Assembly (NCBI GenBank): GCA_018268995.1
Contig: JAFDVL010000039.1
Location: forward strand, 1 to 64,000
Reading direction: 5' to 3'
Source of the DNA: Acidobacteriota bacterium
GTDB taxonomy: Bacteria; Acidobacteriota; Blastocatellia; RBC074
Length of the DNA stretch: 64,000 nucleotides
Shown here: piece by piece, positions 27,277 to 36,023 of the stretch
Layout: each line of letters starts with the position of its first letter
Position numbering within the stretch: the first letter of the stretch is position 1
Translations under genes and position numbers: made by a program
Notes under the pieces: model-generated
The model's database searches: none
What the model saw: the letters and a program-made list of their open reading frames with translations, nothing else
What the model was told of the DNA's origin: nothing

Positions 27277-30270
27277 ATGCCTCCTGATCGAGGCACCAGC
27301 GGCTTTATGGAAGATTCAACCTTTGACAGTGCCCCTCCAGGCACTCGCCATCGTGCAGCCAATTGGAGCAAACTCTTAAGTCAGGCGCGCACAGCGTTCC
27401 TTCATCATTCTTATGAAGAGACGCTTGCGCATTGCCAAACTGCGCTGCAAGCCACACATCTACGCCCGGATTCTGAGGCAATCTTGCGCTGTCTGATGGC
27501 AGAAGCTTTTGAATGTCTCGCGCGCTTTACTGAAGCCGTGCAAACGCTGGCCCTATACGAAGAAGACCTCAAACGAGAGAAGCTTTCACCCGCATTGCAA
27601 AGTCAGGTTTGTTTACGACTCGGGTCGGCTTATGGCGGGACAACTGAAATCCCCAAAGCTGTCGCCTATGCCAAGCAGGCTCTCGCCCTGGCGATTCGGC
27701 ACAATGACGCGCTGGCAATCAGCCGAAGCCACCTTGTTTTAGGCACCCTGTACCGTCGCCTGGGCGAGTTGTGGTTTGCGCGCGATCATCTGGCAAAGAT
27801 TCTCAAAGAGCCGCTCCGACACGGTGATCGTTCGCTGCTGGCACAGGCCTATAATGGCCTTGGCATCCTGAGTTTTTTAGAAGGCGAATTCGCAGAAGCC
27901 AAACAGGCTTTTGGGCAAGCCATCGAAGCGTTAGGCCCCATAGATGATCCACTTGTACGTGGCAGCGTAGATGTTAATTTGGCAACGATTGCAACTTTGC
28001 AGGGACAAATGCGTGAAAGTGTCACATTGTTTGAAAGCGCCCTGCCACATTTGCAACGCGCTCGTAATCCGCGTCTGATTGTCAATGCCTATTCCAACCT
28101 TGGATACAGCCTCTTGCGACTCGGCGAAATGAAACGAGCTGCCGAGGTGTTACAAAATTCGCTTGTGCAAGCAAGAGTCTGTGAAGCAATCCTGATCGAA
28201 GCCAGCACGCTGGAAACTTTAGGCGAACTTCATTTCATGCAAGGGAATTTTTCTGAGGCAGAGCAGTTGCTGGCCCAGAGCCTTTCCCACCTTAAAGAAA
28301 TCCAGGCTGGATTCAATCACGCGATGGCGTTATTGACGGCAGGCCGTGGCGCATTGCTGGCCGGAGAAGCGCAGCAGGCAGCGACAGCCTTTCGCGAAAG
28401 TCTGGAGATTTGCGACCACATGGGAGACCCGCGTGGACGCGCAAGCGCACAGCTTTATTTGATCGAGGCGCACTTAGCGCTGAAGGATGTATCAGCAGCG
28501 CAACAGTTGCTGAGCAAAATCACACCCGAAGTCGAACGCATCAACACGATTAATTTAATGGGACATTTGCGCGAGGTGTCAGGAATGGTAGCCCTCGCGT
28601 CAAATCAGGAAAGCACCGCCCTGCGCTTTTTCAATCAAGCTATCTCCATTCGTGAAGTGATGGGAGACCGCTACCGACAAGCGGTGAATTGTTATTACCT
28701 GGGACTAACCTACGTCCAGCAGCAGGAACTCATCGCGGCGGAAAAATCGTTTGCACACGCCCACACAATCCTGACAGAGTTGCAAGCCCAGCCAATGCTG
28801 AAGCGGGTGGAAGAAGCACGCCAACAATTAGCCATCAACATTATTCACCAGGAACGAGCGACAGATAACTCAGAGCAAATCATTGCGATGCTCTCACGTT
28901 TGATCGAAGCTGAGTTTTCGCGCGAAGTATTGCTACATGAGTTGTTCCGCCTCCTGCACGAAGAACTTGGACTTGCGCCCATTGTGCTGCTTCAGGAACA
29001 ACCTAACCACTCGCTGTTGCCAGTTATGTACTATGCCTGCAATCAAGAGCAGGCGTTAGCGCTGGCACAAACGGTGGCGCGCCAGGAAGTCAATCTGCAA
29101 ACAGCACGCGTGTACCGACTCTTGGAAAGAAGTGAGCCGTTGTGGCTATATGTCGGAAATAAACAGCCGTCTGTGCCGGATTCGTTGTTGGATTTGCTGA
29201 TCAAACAACTGCAAATCGGGCTGAAACACAATGAATCTCCCGCCAAAGTATCCCAAACTGCGCCGCCACCTGTGCCAGAGCTACACCCGCTTTTGTTGCC
29301 GGGGATGGTGTATTGCAGCCCCGCCATGAAAAAGGTGGTCGAACAAGTCCTTAGTTTGCGCAGCAGCGACATCACCGTTTTGATTACAGGCGAAACTGGA
29401 ACCGGAAAAGAACTGGTGGCACGCGCAATTCATGCCTTTAGCAAACGCGCTGCACATCCGTTCATCCCGTTCAATTGCGCGGCAGCCCCACGTGAATTAA
29501 TTGAATCACAACTATTCGGCCACCGACGCGGAGCTTTTACAGGTGCCACAGCCGACTTCTCCGGCATGATTGGCGCGGCGGAAAAAGGCACATTGTTCTT
29601 GGACGAAATCGGCGAGCTGGCCCGTGAGATGCAACCCAAATTGCTGCGTTTTTTGCAAAATGGCGAAGTGCAGCGCATCGGCGAAACGGCTCCGCACGTG
29701 GTGGATGTACGCGTTCTGGCAGCGACGAATCGGGATTTAGAAGAAATGGTGATAGAAGGAACGTTTCGAGCCGATCTCTTCTATCGCCTGAATGTCATTC
29801 AATTTTATCTCCCTTCGTTACGAGAACGCCGCGAAGAGGTGCCGTTGCTGGCTGAGCATTTTCTAGCGCGTTACACGACACAAACCGAGAAAAAAGAGAT
29901 TTCGCTCTCAGCTGACGTCATGAGCTTGCTCAAACAATATGATTGGCCGGGCAACGCACGTCAGTTGGAAAACGAAATACAGCGATTGGTGGCACTTGCC
30001 TCTGATGGAACCAAAATCACACCGGAACTGCTTTCTCCGCATATTCGTAATCAGGCGAAAATCCGTCTGGTAACGCCGCTGGCACCTAAACCAACGCAAA
30101 CGACTCTGGCCGAAGCCGTGGCAGAAACCGAGCGCCAGCTGATCAGCAATGCGTTTGCGAGCCACAAAGGCAATATTACGAAGGTGGCAGCGGAGTTGGG
30201 AGTTTCCCGGTATGGTTTACGAAAGATGCTGCGACGGCATCAGATCCTGCCGCAACGTCAGGCTGGATAA
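27277..30270 (+). CDS. TPR-domain sigma-54-dependent transcriptional activator
   Basis: The 997-residue regulator has tetratricopeptide repeats over about residues 20-520 (for example QAYNGLGILSFLEGEFAEAK), then a linker or possible sensor region. The AAA+ domain has Walker A GETGTGKE (705-712), GAFTGA (752-757, the sigma-54 contact loop) and Walker B GTLFLDEIGEL (771-781), with R-finger region FRADLFYRLN. A Fis-type helix-turn-helix closes the protein (NITKVAAELGVSRYGLRKML). No response-regulator receiver domain is present, so the TPR array probably senses a protein partner. The target genes may include the divergent S8/export genes. A second ATG at 27307 is possible. Confidence 0.93.
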   Translation: MPPDRGTSGFMEDSTFDSAPPGTRHRAANWSKLLSQARTAFLHHSYEETLAHCQTALQATHLRPDSEAILRCLMAEAFECLARFTEAVQTLALYEEDLKREKLSPALQSQVCLRLGSAYGGTTEIPKAVAYAKQALALAIRHNDALAISRSHLVLGTLYRRLGELWFARDHLAKILKEPLRHGDRSLLAQAYNGLGILSFLEGEFAEAKQAFGQAIEALGPIDDPLVRGSVDVNLATIATLQGQMRESVTLFESALPHLQRARNPRLIVNAYSNLGYSLLRLGEMKRAAEVLQNSLVQARVCEAILIEASTLETLGELHFMQGNFSEAEQLLAQSLSHLKEIQAGFNHAMALLTAGRGALLAGEAQQAATAFRESLEICDHMGDPRGRASAQLYLIEAHLALKDVSAAQQLLSKITPEVERINTINLMGHLREVSGMVALASNQESTALRFFNQAISIREVMGDRYRQAVNCYYLGLTYVQQQELIAAEKSFAHAHTILTELQAQPMLKRVEEARQQLAINIIHQERATDNSEQIIAMLSRLIEAEFSREVLLHELFRLLHEELGLAPIVLLQEQPNHSLLPVMYYACNQEQALALAQTVARQEVNLQTARVYRLLERSEPLWLYVGNKQPSVPDSLLDLLIKQLQIGLKHNESPAKVSQTAPPPVPELHPLLLPGMVYCSPAMKKVVEQVLSLRSSDITVLITGETGTGKELVARAIHAFSKRAAHPFIPFNCAAAPRELIESQLFGHRRGAFTGATADFSGMIGAAEKGTLFLDEIGELAREMQPKLLRFLQNGEVQRIGETAPHVVDVRVLAATNRDLEEMVIEGTFRADLFYRLNVIQFYLPSLRERREEVPLLAEHFLARYTTQTEKKEISLSADVMSLLKQYDWPGNARQLENEIQRLVALASDGTKITPELLSPHIRNQAKIRLVTPLAPKPTQTTLAEAVAETERQLISNAFASHKGNITKVAAELGVSRYGLRKMLRRHQILPQRQAG

Positions 30271-30326
30271 AATCACTGGTGTGTAAAGATTCGTTTCCTG
30301 GCGCTGATAGATGGAGTGTTCAGTGT

Positions 30327-31133
30327 TCATCCAACCTTTGCGGTCAAGATCAATTTATCCCGCTTGGAAACAACCACACCGCCCGGCTTCTCAATCGTCA
30401 CAGCAAACAAGGTTGGCTTTGAAATATTAAGTTTCGCCTGAATCGGCACAATCACTTCACCAGATTGCGAAACGCTGAAGACGCCACCATCAACCGGATA
30501 TTTCTCATCCTGATTTGCGTCAAAAATCCAGAGCTGATAGACACTTTCATTCGGATTATTTGCTGCCAGATTCACAAAGCGCAGATAGCCCTGCTGCTTT
30601 TCACTGCTCCACACAACATCACCCTGCACCCTCTCAACGCCAGGATATTTCGTCGCTGCCCAGGCAGCTTGCAAGACATCTTTGGCCTCGTTGCTCAGGT
30701 TGGTGCGCTGCGCTGTCAGCGAGGACACAGGTGCAGTTGGCTGCAACAACCCTTTCATCCGCGGCCACGCAGCAATCAACGCGAGCAGCAAACAAGCGGC
30801 GGCAGCGTACCAACCCGCCCATTGCCAGGCACTGCGGCGCGGGAATTGGAGGACGTTGGAAGCGACCACAGGTTGCAAAGGAATAGACGGCGCAATATCA
30901 AAATACGCCTGTGCGTCAGCCAAAACTTTGTTCCGCAAATGATTGGGTAAAGGCTGATGTTCCATTGCTTCCGTCAACTGAATCGCCGTTGCGGCTCGCT
31001 CAAACTGCTCCGCATCAAATTCGCGATATTGCGCGAGTAACGCTCGTAATTCGCGGGCTTCTTCCGCGCTCAACTCCTGCACTGCCTGATCTGCCAGCAA
31101 ATCCGTCAGTCGCTCGTAATCCTGCTCTGTCAT
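30327..31133 (-). CDS. RskA-type transmembrane anti-sigma factor
   Basis: The 268-residue protein has a helical N-terminal sigma-binding part (1-75), one membrane helix (WAGWYAAAACLLLALIAAW, about 105-123) and an extracytoplasmic RskA domain (YQLWIFDANQDEKYPVDGGVFSVSQSGEVIVPIQ). It should hold the upstream-encoded sigma factor at the membrane until proteolysis releases it. Its ATG overlaps the sigma stop codon (ATGA at 31130-31133), the classic arrangement for a sigma/anti-sigma pair. Confidence 0.88.
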   Translation of the reverse strand: MTEQDYERLTDLLADQAVQELSAEEARELRALLAQYREFDAEQFERAATAIQLTEAMEHQPLPNHLRNKVLADAQAYFDIAPSIPLQPVVASNVLQFPRRSAWQWAGWYAAAACLLLALIAAWPRMKGLLQPTAPVSSLTAQRTNLSNEAKDVLQAAWAATKYPGVERVQGDVVWSSEKQQGYLRFVNLAANNPNESVYQLWIFDANQDEKYPVDGGVFSVSQSGEVIVPIQAKLNISKPTLFAVTIEKPGGVVVSKRDKLILTAKVG

Positions 31134-31705
31134 GACGACACCTCCTTGGCAGCATCAAGCAGGCGAACCCCAAGCGCAGTGCGAATCTGATTTAATCCAC
31201 GCCGCACATAGGTTTTCACTGTGCCAAGCGGCAAACTGGTCGCCGCTGATATTTCCTGATGGGAAAGCCCCTGATAAATCGCCAATTGCAACACTTTTTG
31301 TTGTTCAGGCCGGAGCTGTTGCATAGCCCGAAATGCCACCGCGGCATCGCTTCTGACATCCAGTTGCTCGCTGTATTGCGGCTCAAATTTATTTACGTCA
31401 TCAGCAATCGGAACGGTTTCAAGCCGCCGTTTCGATTGGCGCAAACGGTCAATCAAACGGCGGCGCGCAATCATTGCCACAAAGGTAACTTCATTACTTT
31501 GCACAGCATCAAAACGCGCAGCGTTCTTCCACAATTCAATAAAGATTTCCTGTACCGCGTCTTCGGCCTCGGCTTCATTGGGTGAGAGCTTGCGCGCGAG
31601 TGACCAGACCAGCCCGCCATAAGTATCAATACAGCGCTCTACAGCGGACTTGTCTCCCGCCGCAATGCGCTGCAGGATTGATTTCTGCACTTTGCTGTCT
31701 GTCAT
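31130..31705 (-). CDS. ECF RNA polymerase sigma factor, SigK-like
   Basis: The 191-residue protein starts at the ATG at 31705. Region 2 contains AEDAVQEIFIELWKNAARFD and FVAMIARRRLIDRLRQSKRR. Region 4 contains LRPEQQKVLQLAIYQGLSHQEISAATSLPLGTVKTYVRRGLNQIR, with a recognisable HTH. The pairing with an RskA-domain anti-sigma places it near the SigK/SigL group. The open frame extends 35 codons further upstream, but that part overlaps the outer-membrane gene and lacks sigma features. Confidence 0.92.
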   Translation of the reverse strand: MTDSKVQKSILQRIAAGDKSAVERCIDTYGGLVWSLARKLSPNEAEAEDAVQEIFIELWKNAARFDAVQSNEVTFVAMIARRRLIDRLRQSKRRLETVPIADDVNKFEPQYSEQLDVRSDAAVAFRAMQQLRPEQQKVLQLAIYQGLSHQEISAATSLPLGTVKTYVRRGLNQIRTALGVRLLDAAKEVSS

Positions 31706-31730
31706 CGTATATCTTTGGGAGGGCCTCAAC

Positions 31731-32489
31731 TCAGAACCGAAATCCCATCGAAGCCATTCCGTAATGAACCTGGGCAAAATTATATACAGATTGTACGTCG
31801 GCACCACCATCCAGCAGGCGATAGCCTACGCCTACCTGCCAACGCGGTGTCAGATCATACGTAATCTTTACCGCTCCATCCAGGGCACGGCCCTGACTGG
31901 CACCAAGTCCTTCAAAGTCGAAGACAAAATGGGCGCGCTTGGTAAGATTGTATTGTGCGGTGAAGGCAGCGAAAGGAACAACCCCCAAGTCTGGATCTTC
32001 CACACGCAATGCACCCTGTTGTAATTCAATTTTGGCATCGCGAATCAAGGCTCCCGCTCCGGCCTGAATCTTCCAGCGTTCGCTATCTTTCAGCGTATAG
32101 CGCCAGTTCACGCGATAATTATTGAACTGATATGTCCCTTTGGTAGCAACGTTCGGGGCAAATGTCGCGCTTTCAAAAAACGTCGGCGTGGGTAAGGTGC
32201 CCGTGCCGGAAACTTTGAGCGGGGCATACAAAAATCGCAGTGTATTGCGTTCTGAAACTTTGGCTTCCGCATACACCCGAAAGTAACCGCCGGGGCCAGT
32301 AGCATTAAGCGCACTGAATTTGAAAGGCGTTCCCGTGTCGCCTGGATCGCGCACATCGTTGCGCGTGAAGTTAAAAACGCCACCTTCGACTTCAAGATTT
32401 ACTCTGTAATCGTCTGTCTGGGCGAATACTGCCTGCCCCCAAGCGAGCAGGCAAGCAAGACAAGTAGCTAACCAAACAATAAGTTTCAT
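31731..32489 (-). CDS. Predicted outer-membrane beta-barrel protein
   Basis: The 252-residue protein has a signal peptide (1-23) and alternating amphipathic strands throughout (RVNWRYTLK, AFTAQYNL, AHFVFDFEG, KITYDL, WQVGVGYRL). It ends in aromatic Phe (MGFRF), the typical outer-membrane insertion signal. The family is not recognised. It lies between the fasciclin gene and the sigma gene on the same strand, 25 bp before the sigma start, so it belongs to the same unit. Confidence 0.75.
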   Translation of the reverse strand: MKLIVWLATCLACLLAWGQAVFAQTDDYRVNLEVEGGVFNFTRNDVRDPGDTGTPFKFSALNATGPGGYFRVYAEAKVSERNTLRFLYAPLKVSGTGTLPTPTFFESATFAPNVATKGTYQFNNYRVNWRYTLKDSERWKIQAGAGALIRDAKIELQQGALRVEDPDLGVVPFAAFTAQYNLTKRAHFVFDFEGLGASQGRALDGAVKITYDLTPRWQVGVGYRLLDGGADVQSVYNFAQVHYGMASMGFRF

Positions 32490-32564
32490 AACCCTTCATA
32501 AAGGCGGGAGCAGACGGTTAAGATCAATCTGCTGCCCGCACTTCCCGCTCCTGCCAATTCTTCC

Positions 32565-33104
32565 TTACTCCGGCATCAAAACGGTATCAATCACGTGAAT
32601 TACACCGTTGCTAGTGGCGATGTCAGCTTTCACCACATTCGAATTGTTAATGCGAACGCCGCCTTTGGCCTTTGCGAACTTCAGACTACCACCTTGTACT
32701 GTCTTGGCACCTTTTGAAGCCAGCACATCTTTCGCTTCCAGCTTTCCAGGCACAACGTGATAGGTCAAAATCTTAACCAGCTTGTCCTTGTTTTCCGGCA
32801 AGAGCAGCGATTCTAACGTGGCTTTCGGGATTTTGGCGAAGGCTTCATCGGTCGGTGCAAACACAGTGAATGGGCCATTGCCTTTCAGAACATCAACCAA
32901 TCCCGCCGCCTTAACCGCTGCCACCAATGTTGTAAAGCTACCTGCAGCGACAGCAGTATCAACAATATCAGCTTCATGAGTTCTGACCGCAGCGCTGTGA
33001 TTTTTTGCCGCATGATCATTTCCCTTCGTGGTCGGGTTTGCTGCTCCGGTGAATGGTGCAAATAAAGCAAGTACGAACGTAAATAAAATCAGGTGTTTCA
33101 TCAT
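32565..33104 (-). CDS. Secreted fasciclin-domain protein
   Basis: The 179-residue protein has a signal peptide (1-21) and a single FAS1 domain. H1 motif [25 protein letters not shown] is followed by YHVVPGKL, and the end is [17 protein letters not shown]1 proteins act in adhesion or matrix contact outside the cell. AGGAG precedes the start. It heads a minus-strand cluster of fasciclin, outer-membrane barrel, SigK-like sigma and RskA-like anti-sigma, suggesting that the sigma factor controls it. Confidence 0.92.
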   Translation of the reverse strand: MMKHLILFTFVLALFAPFTGAANPTTKGNDHAAKNHSAAVRTHEADIVDTAVAAGSFTTLVAAVKAAGLVDVLKGNGPFTVFAPTDEAFAKIPKATLESLLLPENKDKLVKILTYHVVPGKLEAKDVLASKGAKTVQGGSLKFAKAKGGVRINNSNVVKADIATSNGVIHVIDTVLMPE

Positions 33105-33400
33105 TTCTCCTGTCCAAAGTTAAGTTCAAGCACACGTTGGGAGGTGTGCAGCCATTTGTGAACAACAAAATTGAGCAGCCGTAAGGAAAAGTAATTTTTC
33201 CTCTTACGTCGCATGTATTCGTCAGGGTTTGGAGATTGGATTCAGAAGAAGGAAATATTTTTTTTGCGCGATCAGTACCGCGACCGGCAAGGAGCATTAC
33301 TTGCACTGTGACACGCCCCTTCTCGGTCGTGATACTGGTCGTTCGTTTCCTTGTGGGGTTGTTTCAATTGAGTCATCTCTAAAGATCGTTATTTTTGCGG
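33105..33400. promoter_or_regulatory. 296-bp upstream region of the fasciclin operon with two hairpins
   Basis: No gene is seen. GCACAC...GTGTGC (33130-33149) can form a 6-bp hairpin in the probable 5' leader. A second near-palindrome (33180-33208, CGTAAG/CTTACG with GGAAAA/TTTTCC) lies further upstream. An ECF promoter is expected here but I could not identify one with confidence. Confidence 0.4.
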
Positions 33401-34462
33401 CTATAAATTTCGCTGCGTTGCCCATTCCAATAACTTCCCGCTAAGCACCGCGCAATTTGACTGCAAATCAGCAACACTGGCACATCCACACAACATCATT
33501 GCCGCACGTAGCTCGGTGATCAGGTCTTGCAAATAAGCTTCGACGCCTGCTACACCGCCCGCAACATAAGCGCGCAAAACAGGCAACGCAACGCCTGCGG
33601 CTTGTGCGCCGAGAGCAATGGCTTTGGCCGCGTGCATTCCGGTGCGGATGCCGCCGGAGGCAATCAGTTTTAATCCAAGGCCGCCTAATTCCAGCACGCT
33701 TGCCGCAGTGGGCACGCCCCAATCCCAAAACGCTTCGCCAAGGTGTTGTAAGGTGCGATTGCGTAAGGTTTCTACGCCAACCCACGACGTGCCGCCCGCG
33801 CCGGAAACGTCAATCCATTTGACGCCTGCTTCGGCTAATTTCTCGCCGGTTTCACGCGCAAAACCGCAGCCAGTTTCTTTGACGATGAGGGGCACGGGCA
33901 ATTCGCTGACGAGTCGTTTGATTGTCGCAAGTGAGCCGCGAAAATCGCGGTCGCCTTGATGCTGCACAATTTCCATTGCAGTGTTCAGATGAAGGCACAG
34001 TGCATTGGCCTGAATGTCATCCACCAGCTTTTCCAAGGCAGCAATACTCATTTCACGTGCCTGGGCGATCCCGATGTTGCCAAAGAGCAACACGTTTGGG
34101 GCTTGTTCGCGGACGCAAAAGGTTTCGGCGACTTCCGGGTAATTGAGCATCACGCGTTGCGAGCCAACGCCAAAGGCAATTCCCAGACGATCTGCGACGG
34201 CTGCCACTTCTTTATTGAATTTGCCTGCGTCCGGCGTGCCCCCCGTCATTCCGGTGATGATGATGGGATATGCTAATTTTTTGCCGACGACTTCGACGCT
34301 TAAATCAAGCTCGTCCAGCAGGGTTTCAGTCAGCGGTTGATGGACAAGTTCGACGTGTTCCAGCCAGGTTGTCTTTTGTTTGAACTCTACATTCTGCTGA
34401 GCGCAGAGATCGAAATGGCTTTGTTTACGCTGAATGATTTCGGCAGCTTGACTTTCTGACAT
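33401..34462 (-). CDS. fni: Type 2 isopentenyl-diphosphate delta-isomerase
   Basis: The 353-residue FMN-dependent enzyme interconverts IPP and DMAPP in isoprenoid synthesis. It matches Fni/Idi-2 along its length: QRKQSHFDLCAQQNVE, TTWLEHVELVHQPL, PIIITGMTGGT, FGVGSQRVML, VPLIVKETGCGFARE, WIDVSGAGGTSW and LIASGGIRTGMHAAKAIALGA (phosphate/FMN loops). It is cytoplasmic. Type 2 enzymes are unrelated to the type 1 IDI. It is a single gene, with a palindromic element upstream. Confidence 0.95.
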   Translation of the reverse strand: MSESQAAEIIQRKQSHFDLCAQQNVEFKQKTTWLEHVELVHQPLTETLLDELDLSVEVVGKKLAYPIIITGMTGGTPDAGKFNKEVAAVADRLGIAFGVGSQRVMLNYPEVAETFCVREQAPNVLLFGNIGIAQAREMSIAALEKLVDDIQANALCLHLNTAMEIVQHQGDRDFRGSLATIKRLVSELPVPLIVKETGCGFARETGEKLAEAGVKWIDVSGAGGTSWVGVETLRNRTLQHLGEAFWDWGVPTAASVLELGGLGLKLIASGGIRTGMHAAKAIALGAQAAGVALPVLRAYVAGGVAGVEAYLQDLITELRAAMMLCGCASVADLQSNCAVLSGKLLEWATQRNL

Positions 34463-34488
34463 TGAGAAACATACTCCGTACTTTGAAT

Positions 34489-34580
34489 AGGATTTAGGTT
34501 TTAGGTTTTGCTCCGCGCGCTTGTGATGACCATTCGATGAGAATCCTGCCCTATATCCTAAATCCCAATTCCTAAATCCT
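34489..34580. repeat. Intergenic inverted repeat, AGGATTTAGG arms
   Basis: AGGATTTAGG (34489-34498), followed by another TTTAGGT, pairs with CCTAAATCC (34557-34565) and CCTAAATCCT (34571-34580). The element lies between the divergent fni and metallophosphoesterase genes. The doubled words suggest tandem slippage inside each arm. Confidence 0.72.
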
Positions 34581-34618
34581 CCCAGGAATTATGGCACACA
34601 ACATTGTATACTGCTTTT

Positions 34619-35260
34619 ATGCCACGCATCGTAGCGATCAGTGATACGCACTCACGTCACCAACAGTTCATGGATTTACCCGCAGGCGACATTCTTATCC
34701 ACGCCGGAGATGCCACCGTACGCGGCGAATTAGAAGAAATCACCGAATTCAATCGCTGGCTTGGGACATTGCCTTACAAGCATAAGGTTTTCGTCGCGGG
34801 CAACCACGATTTTTTGTTCGAGCGATGGCCAGAAGTGGCGCGAGCAATCATGACAAATGCACATTATTTGCAGGATGAGTTTGTGATGCTTGATGGCTTG
34901 AAAATTTATGGCGCGCCCTGGCAACCACGATTTTTCAATTGGGCTTTCAATGTGGATCGTGGCCCCAAAATTCGGCGCAAATGGGAGCGAATCCCCGATG
35001 ACACGGATGTGTTGATTACACACGGCCCGCCGCACGGAATTCTGGACGTGGTTTCTGACCGTTGGACAGGAAAAGCCGAGTCTGTCGGGTGTGAAGAATT
35101 GCTGCCTATCGTGCAACAGATCAAACCGCGCGCGCATATTTTCGGTCACATTCATTCCAGCTATGGGCAAATAACACAGCATGGAACCGAATTTATTAAC
35201 GCTTCATCCTGCAATGAAGCATACAAAATTGTGCACCCGCCCATCGTGATTGATTTATAA
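34619..35260 (+). CDS. Calcineurin-like metallophosphoesterase (MPPED-like)
   Basis: The 213-residue protein carries all metal-binding motifs: ISDTHSRH (D-x-H), HAGDAT, VFVAGNHDF, LITHGPPHGILD and IFGHIHSSYG. It resembles small MPPED1/2-type phosphodiesterases. It is cytoplasmic. The ATG at 34619 is only about 7 bases behind a TATACT hexamer (34607-34612) and has no Shine-Dalgarno sequence, so the mRNA may be leaderless. Its stop is 4 bp before the selenoprotein start, indicating one transcript. Confidence 0.88.
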   Translation: MPRIVAISDTHSRHQQFMDLPAGDILIHAGDATVRGELEEITEFNRWLGTLPYKHKVFVAGNHDFLFERWPEVARAIMTNAHYLQDEFVMLDGLKIYGAPWQPRFFNWAFNVDRGPKIRRKWERIPDDTDVLITHGPPHGILDVVSDRWTGKAESVGCEELLPIVQQIKPRAHIFGHIHSSYGQITQHGTEFINASSCNEAYKIVHPPIVIDL

Positions 35261-35264
35261 ACTT

Positions 35265-36023
35265 ATGGCCACTTACGACGACTTAGTCTTTACGCATCGG
35301 CTCTTTATGAAGGGCTATCCGTTCTCTCGCTATGCGCTTGATCCGGTGCCCTGCACGCCGCTTGGCAAACCATTGCACGAAGCGCGGGTGGCGATTGTCA
35401 CGTCGGCGGGCGTGCATTTGCCAGAACAGGAAAACTTCGATCATTCGATCAAAGGCGGCGACACGTCCTTCCGCGAAATCCCGAACACGGTTGAGACGCA
35501 AACCCTCTGCGAAAGTCATCGCAGCCCCGGCTTTGATCACACGGGTATCCAAACAGATCGGAATCTCGCTTTTCCGTTAGATCGCTTTCGCGAGTTAGAA
35601 GCAGAGGGCGTGATTGGTGAGTTGAATGATCGTCATTTCAGCTTTATGGGTTCGATTGTGATGCCGCGCAAGCTGATTGACGAAACATCGGTGCAAGTGG
35701 CAAAGATGCTGCGTGAAGATGGCGTTGACGTAGCGTTTCTCACACCTGCCTGACCGATGTGCGTGCAAACCGTGGGTTTGCTTTCCGGTGCCATCGAACG
35801 CGAAAACATTAGTACCATAAGCATCTCGTTGCTGCGTGAAGTGACATCCATCATTCATCCGCCGCGCGCGCTGTTCGTGCCGTTTCCAATGGGTTTTCCG
35901 TTGGGCGCACCGAATGATCCGGGTTTGCAGCACCAAGTCATTCGCGCAGGGCTGGCATTATTAGAACGAACGGATGTACCTGTGCTGGAAACATTCGGTA
36001 ATTCAGAAAGGAATGTTGCATAA
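35265..36023 (+). CDS. GrdB/PrdB-family selenoprotein with in-frame UGA (Sec163)
   Basis: Reading TGA at 35751-35753 as selenocysteine gives one 252-residue protein of the glycine/sarcosine/betaine/D-proline reductase selenoprotein B family. The N-part fits the family (RVAIVTSAGVHLPEQ, GDTSFREIP, FPLDRFRELEAEGVIGELNDRHFSFMG). The UGA lies at residue 163 in VDVAFLTPA-U-P-M-C-VQTVGLLSGA, where Cys-containing relatives have a C-P-x-C motif. Downstream sequence continues the family (PPRALFVPFPMGFPLGAP). A hairpin 12-28 bases after the UGA fits a bacterial SECIS. The reaction is unknown; a redox role at the U-x-x-C site is inferred. If the UGA were a true stop, two useless halves would result. Confidence 0.85.
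35751..35781 (+). promoter_or_regulatory. Candidate bacterial SECIS element after UGA
   Basis: The UGA is at 35751-35753. GCAAACC (35765-35771), loop GTG (35772-35774) and GGTTTGC (35775-35781) form a perfect 7-bp hairpin. The loop begins with G, 18 nucleotides after the UGA, within the range described for bacterial SECIS recognised by SelB. Confidence 0.7.

Noticed and set aside
33180..33208. Rho-independent terminator between fni and the fasciclin gene
   Set aside because: The hairpin is present but neither strand has a following T-run at the right place, and it lies upstream of the fasciclin start.
35757..36023. Separate 88-residue gene starting just after the UGA
   Set aside because: Its sequence is the C-terminal half of the same family protein, in the same frame, and starts inside the conserved U-P-x-C motif; readthrough is the better model.
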